From assembly GCF_001612805.1 (NCBI RefSeq), contig NZ_BDBD01000019.1, positions 62,001-126,000 on the forward strand: a stretch of 64,000 bases of DNA, written 5' to 3'. This stretch comes from Nocardia coubleae NBRC 108252 (GTDB lineage: Bacteria; Actinomycetota; Actinomycetes; Mycobacteriales; Mycobacteriaceae). Position numbers and translations under genes: made by a program. Below, one piece after another: positions 62,645-64,000 of the stretch; the first letter of the stretch is position 1, and every line of letters starts with the position of its first letter. The notes beneath the pieces are model-generated. The model had not been told where the DNA came from. It ran no database searches and saw nothing but the letters and a program-made list of their open reading frames with translations.

Positions 62645-64000
62645 CCGACGAGTACGACGTCATCGTGATCGGTGGCGGCCCGGCGGGCGAGAACGCCGCC
62701 GCGTACGCCATCGCGGGCAGTGACCGCACCGCCGCGCTCGTGGAACGGGAACTGTTCGGCGGCGAATGCAGCTACTGGGCGTGCATTCCCAGCAAGACAC
62801 TGCTGCGCACAGGTGCCGTGCTCGATCTCGCCGCCGGGTTGCCCGGGCTGACGGCGAGCGGCCCCGAGGTGGCCGATGTGCTTGCCCGCCGCGACACCTT
62901 CGTCCACCACCGCGACGACACGTCCCAGGTCGACTGGGCGAAATCGGCGCGCATCGATCCGATCCGCGGTGCGGCCAGGCTCGCCGGGGAGCGGCGGGTC
63001 GAAGTGCACACCGACGCGGGGGTGCGGGAACTGCGGGCCAGGCACGCCGTCGTGATCGCGACCGGAACAACGGCCGCGATTCCAGACACTCCCGGTCTGC
63101 GTGATGCCCTGCCCTGGACCTCGCGCGACGCCACCAATCTGACGGTCGTACCGCGCCGGGTCGCGATCATCGGTGGCGGTGTCGTCGCGTGCGAGGCGGC
63201 GACCTGGCTGATCGAGCTGGGCGCGGCCGAGGTGACCATGCTGGTGCGCGGTGACCGGCTGCTGCCACGGGTGGAGCCCTTCGCCGCCGATCTGGTGCTG
63301 CGAGGCCTGCGCGACAAGGGCGTCGAGGTTCGCTTGAACACCGAGGCGCTGATGGTGTCGCGCCGCGACCCCGCCGACACCGGGGTCGGCCGCATCCACG
63401 GCGGCCCGGTCACGCTGGTGCTCGACAACGGTGAGCTGGAGGCCGACGAGCTGGTCGTCGCGGCCGGTCGCGCACCCGCGACCGACGACCTCGGCCTGGA
63501 GTCCGTCGGCCTGTCGGGAGGCTATCTCGACGTCGACGATCACCTGACGGTCCGCGATGTTCCCGGGGAATGGCTGTACGCGGTGGGCGATGTGAACCAC
63601 CGTGCGGCACTGACACATATGGGCAAATACCAGGCCCGCGTGTGCGGGGATGTCATCGCCGCTCGCGCACAGGGATCGCCGCTGGACAAGAGCCGCTACA
63701 CCGCGAGTGCCGACCACGAGCAGATTCCCCAAGTCGTCTACACCGCACCGGAACTCGCCGCCGTCGGACTCACCGAGCAGCAGGCCCGCAAGGCCGGGTA
63801 CGCGGTCGACACCGTCGAAATGGATATCTCGGTAGCCGGTTCCGCATTGTCGCGCGACGATTTCCACGGCCGCGCGAAGATCGTCGTCGATACCACCGAA
63901 AACCGCCTTCTGGGCGCCACTTTCGTCGGGCCCGACATGGGTGAGCAATTGCACGCCGCCACCATCGCGGTGGTCGGTCGGGTACCACTGGACACCCTGT
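62641..64000 (+). CDS. FAD-dependent pyridine nucleotide-disulfide oxidoreductase (3' end outside window)
   Basis: GTG 62641; 453 codons visible, C-terminus cut. FAD-binding VIVIGGGPAGENAAAYA, redox-active disulfide CSYWAC followed by IPSKT (C-x4-C), NAD-binding VAIIGGGVVACEAATWLIELGA, and YAVGDVNHRAALTHMGKYQARV. Resembles the mercuric reductase/dihydrolipoamide dehydrogenase family, with SYWA between the cysteines instead of VNVG, and the dimerisation domain partly present. The His-Glu pair at the C-terminus is not visible in the window. Substrate unknown. Confidence 0.9.
   Translation, partial: MTDEYDVIVIGGGPAGENAAAYAIAGSDRTAALVERELFGGECSYWACIPSKTLLRTGAVLDLAAGLPGLTASGPEVADVLARRDTFVHHRDDTSQVDWAKSARIDPIRGAARLAGERRVEVHTDAGVRELRARHAVVIATGTTAAIPDTPGLRDALPWTSRDATNLTVVPRRVAIIGGGVVACEAATWLIELGAAEVTMLVRGDRLLPRVEPFAADLVLRGLRDKGVEVRLNTEALMVSRRDPADTGVGRIHGGPVTLVLDNGELEADELVVAAGRAPATDDLGLESVGLSGGYLDVDDHLTVRDVPGEWLYAVGDVNHRAALTHMGKYQARVCGDVIAARAQGSPLDKSRYTASADHEQIPQVVYTAPELAAVGLTEQQARKAGYAVDTVEMDISVAGSALSRDDFHGRAKIVVDTTENRLLGATFVGPDMGEQLHAATIAVVGRVPLDTL

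Overview
High-GC actinobacterial chromosome from a mycolic-acid bacterium (Mycobacteriales), most likely Nocardia or a close relative such as Rhodococcus. The evidence is four MspA-type mycomembrane porins in NfpA/NfpB-like pairs, mprA-mprB-pepD, the glp/glpR divisome locus, a perM homologue and a zinc-independent ribosomal-protein divergon with an mrf gene. Gene order from about 11.5 kb onward resembles two Mycobacterium tuberculosis blocks recalled from general knowledge (about Rv0979A-Rv0996 and Rv0946c-Rv0957).

Positions 1-11,400 are accessory. A leftward operon (about 4.6 kb to the left edge) encodes a 35-residue hydrophobic peptide, a secreted glycine-zipper protein, a cutinase with an intact nucleophile, a lipase-fold protein whose nucleophile serine is alanine, and a second cutinase-like protein that has also lost the serine. 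It is divergent from an XRE/MmyB-like regulator. An excisionase-integrase pair, a P-loop kinase-like protein, an ApeA-like HEPN protein and a small acidic protein follow. tRNA-Ala(CGC) at 11.4 kb marks the return to core genome.

Positions 11.5-25.5 kb: galU-glp-rimJ-glpR (leftward); folate cyclo-ligase, FmdB and SAF proteins (rightward); a duplicated porin pair (leftward); mprA-mprB-pepD-moaB2 (leftward), with matching TCTCAG-type direct repeats in front of mprA and pepD. Positions 25.7-31.1 kb hold a conservon (histidine kinase, roadblock, DUF742, GTPase) extended by a membrane protein that looks like a degenerate MHYT protein.

Positions 31.5-35.3 kb: divergent zinc-starvation operons (mrf-rpmE2-rpmF and rpmB2-rpmG2-rpsN2-rpsR2) around two Zur-like boxes. 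Positions 35.3-43.9 kb: sucCD, a DUF5336 protein, perM, purN and purH (all leftward), interrupted upstream of perM by a TnpB element; purN appears to start at CTG. Positions 44.4-53.6 kb: an M23 peptidase, an SRPBCC-epimerase fusion, PcrA/UvrD1, chorismate mutase, an aldehyde dehydrogenase and Pgi, with a long hairpin just upstream of pgi. Positions 53.6-64 kb: a potassium channel, a small-molecule kinase, a TetR-controlled AidB-like/enoyl-CoA hydratase/acyltransferase divergon, another TetR, a flavin-binding protein divergent from a MocR regulator, a DUF2630 protein and a flavoprotein disulfide reductase cut by the right edge.
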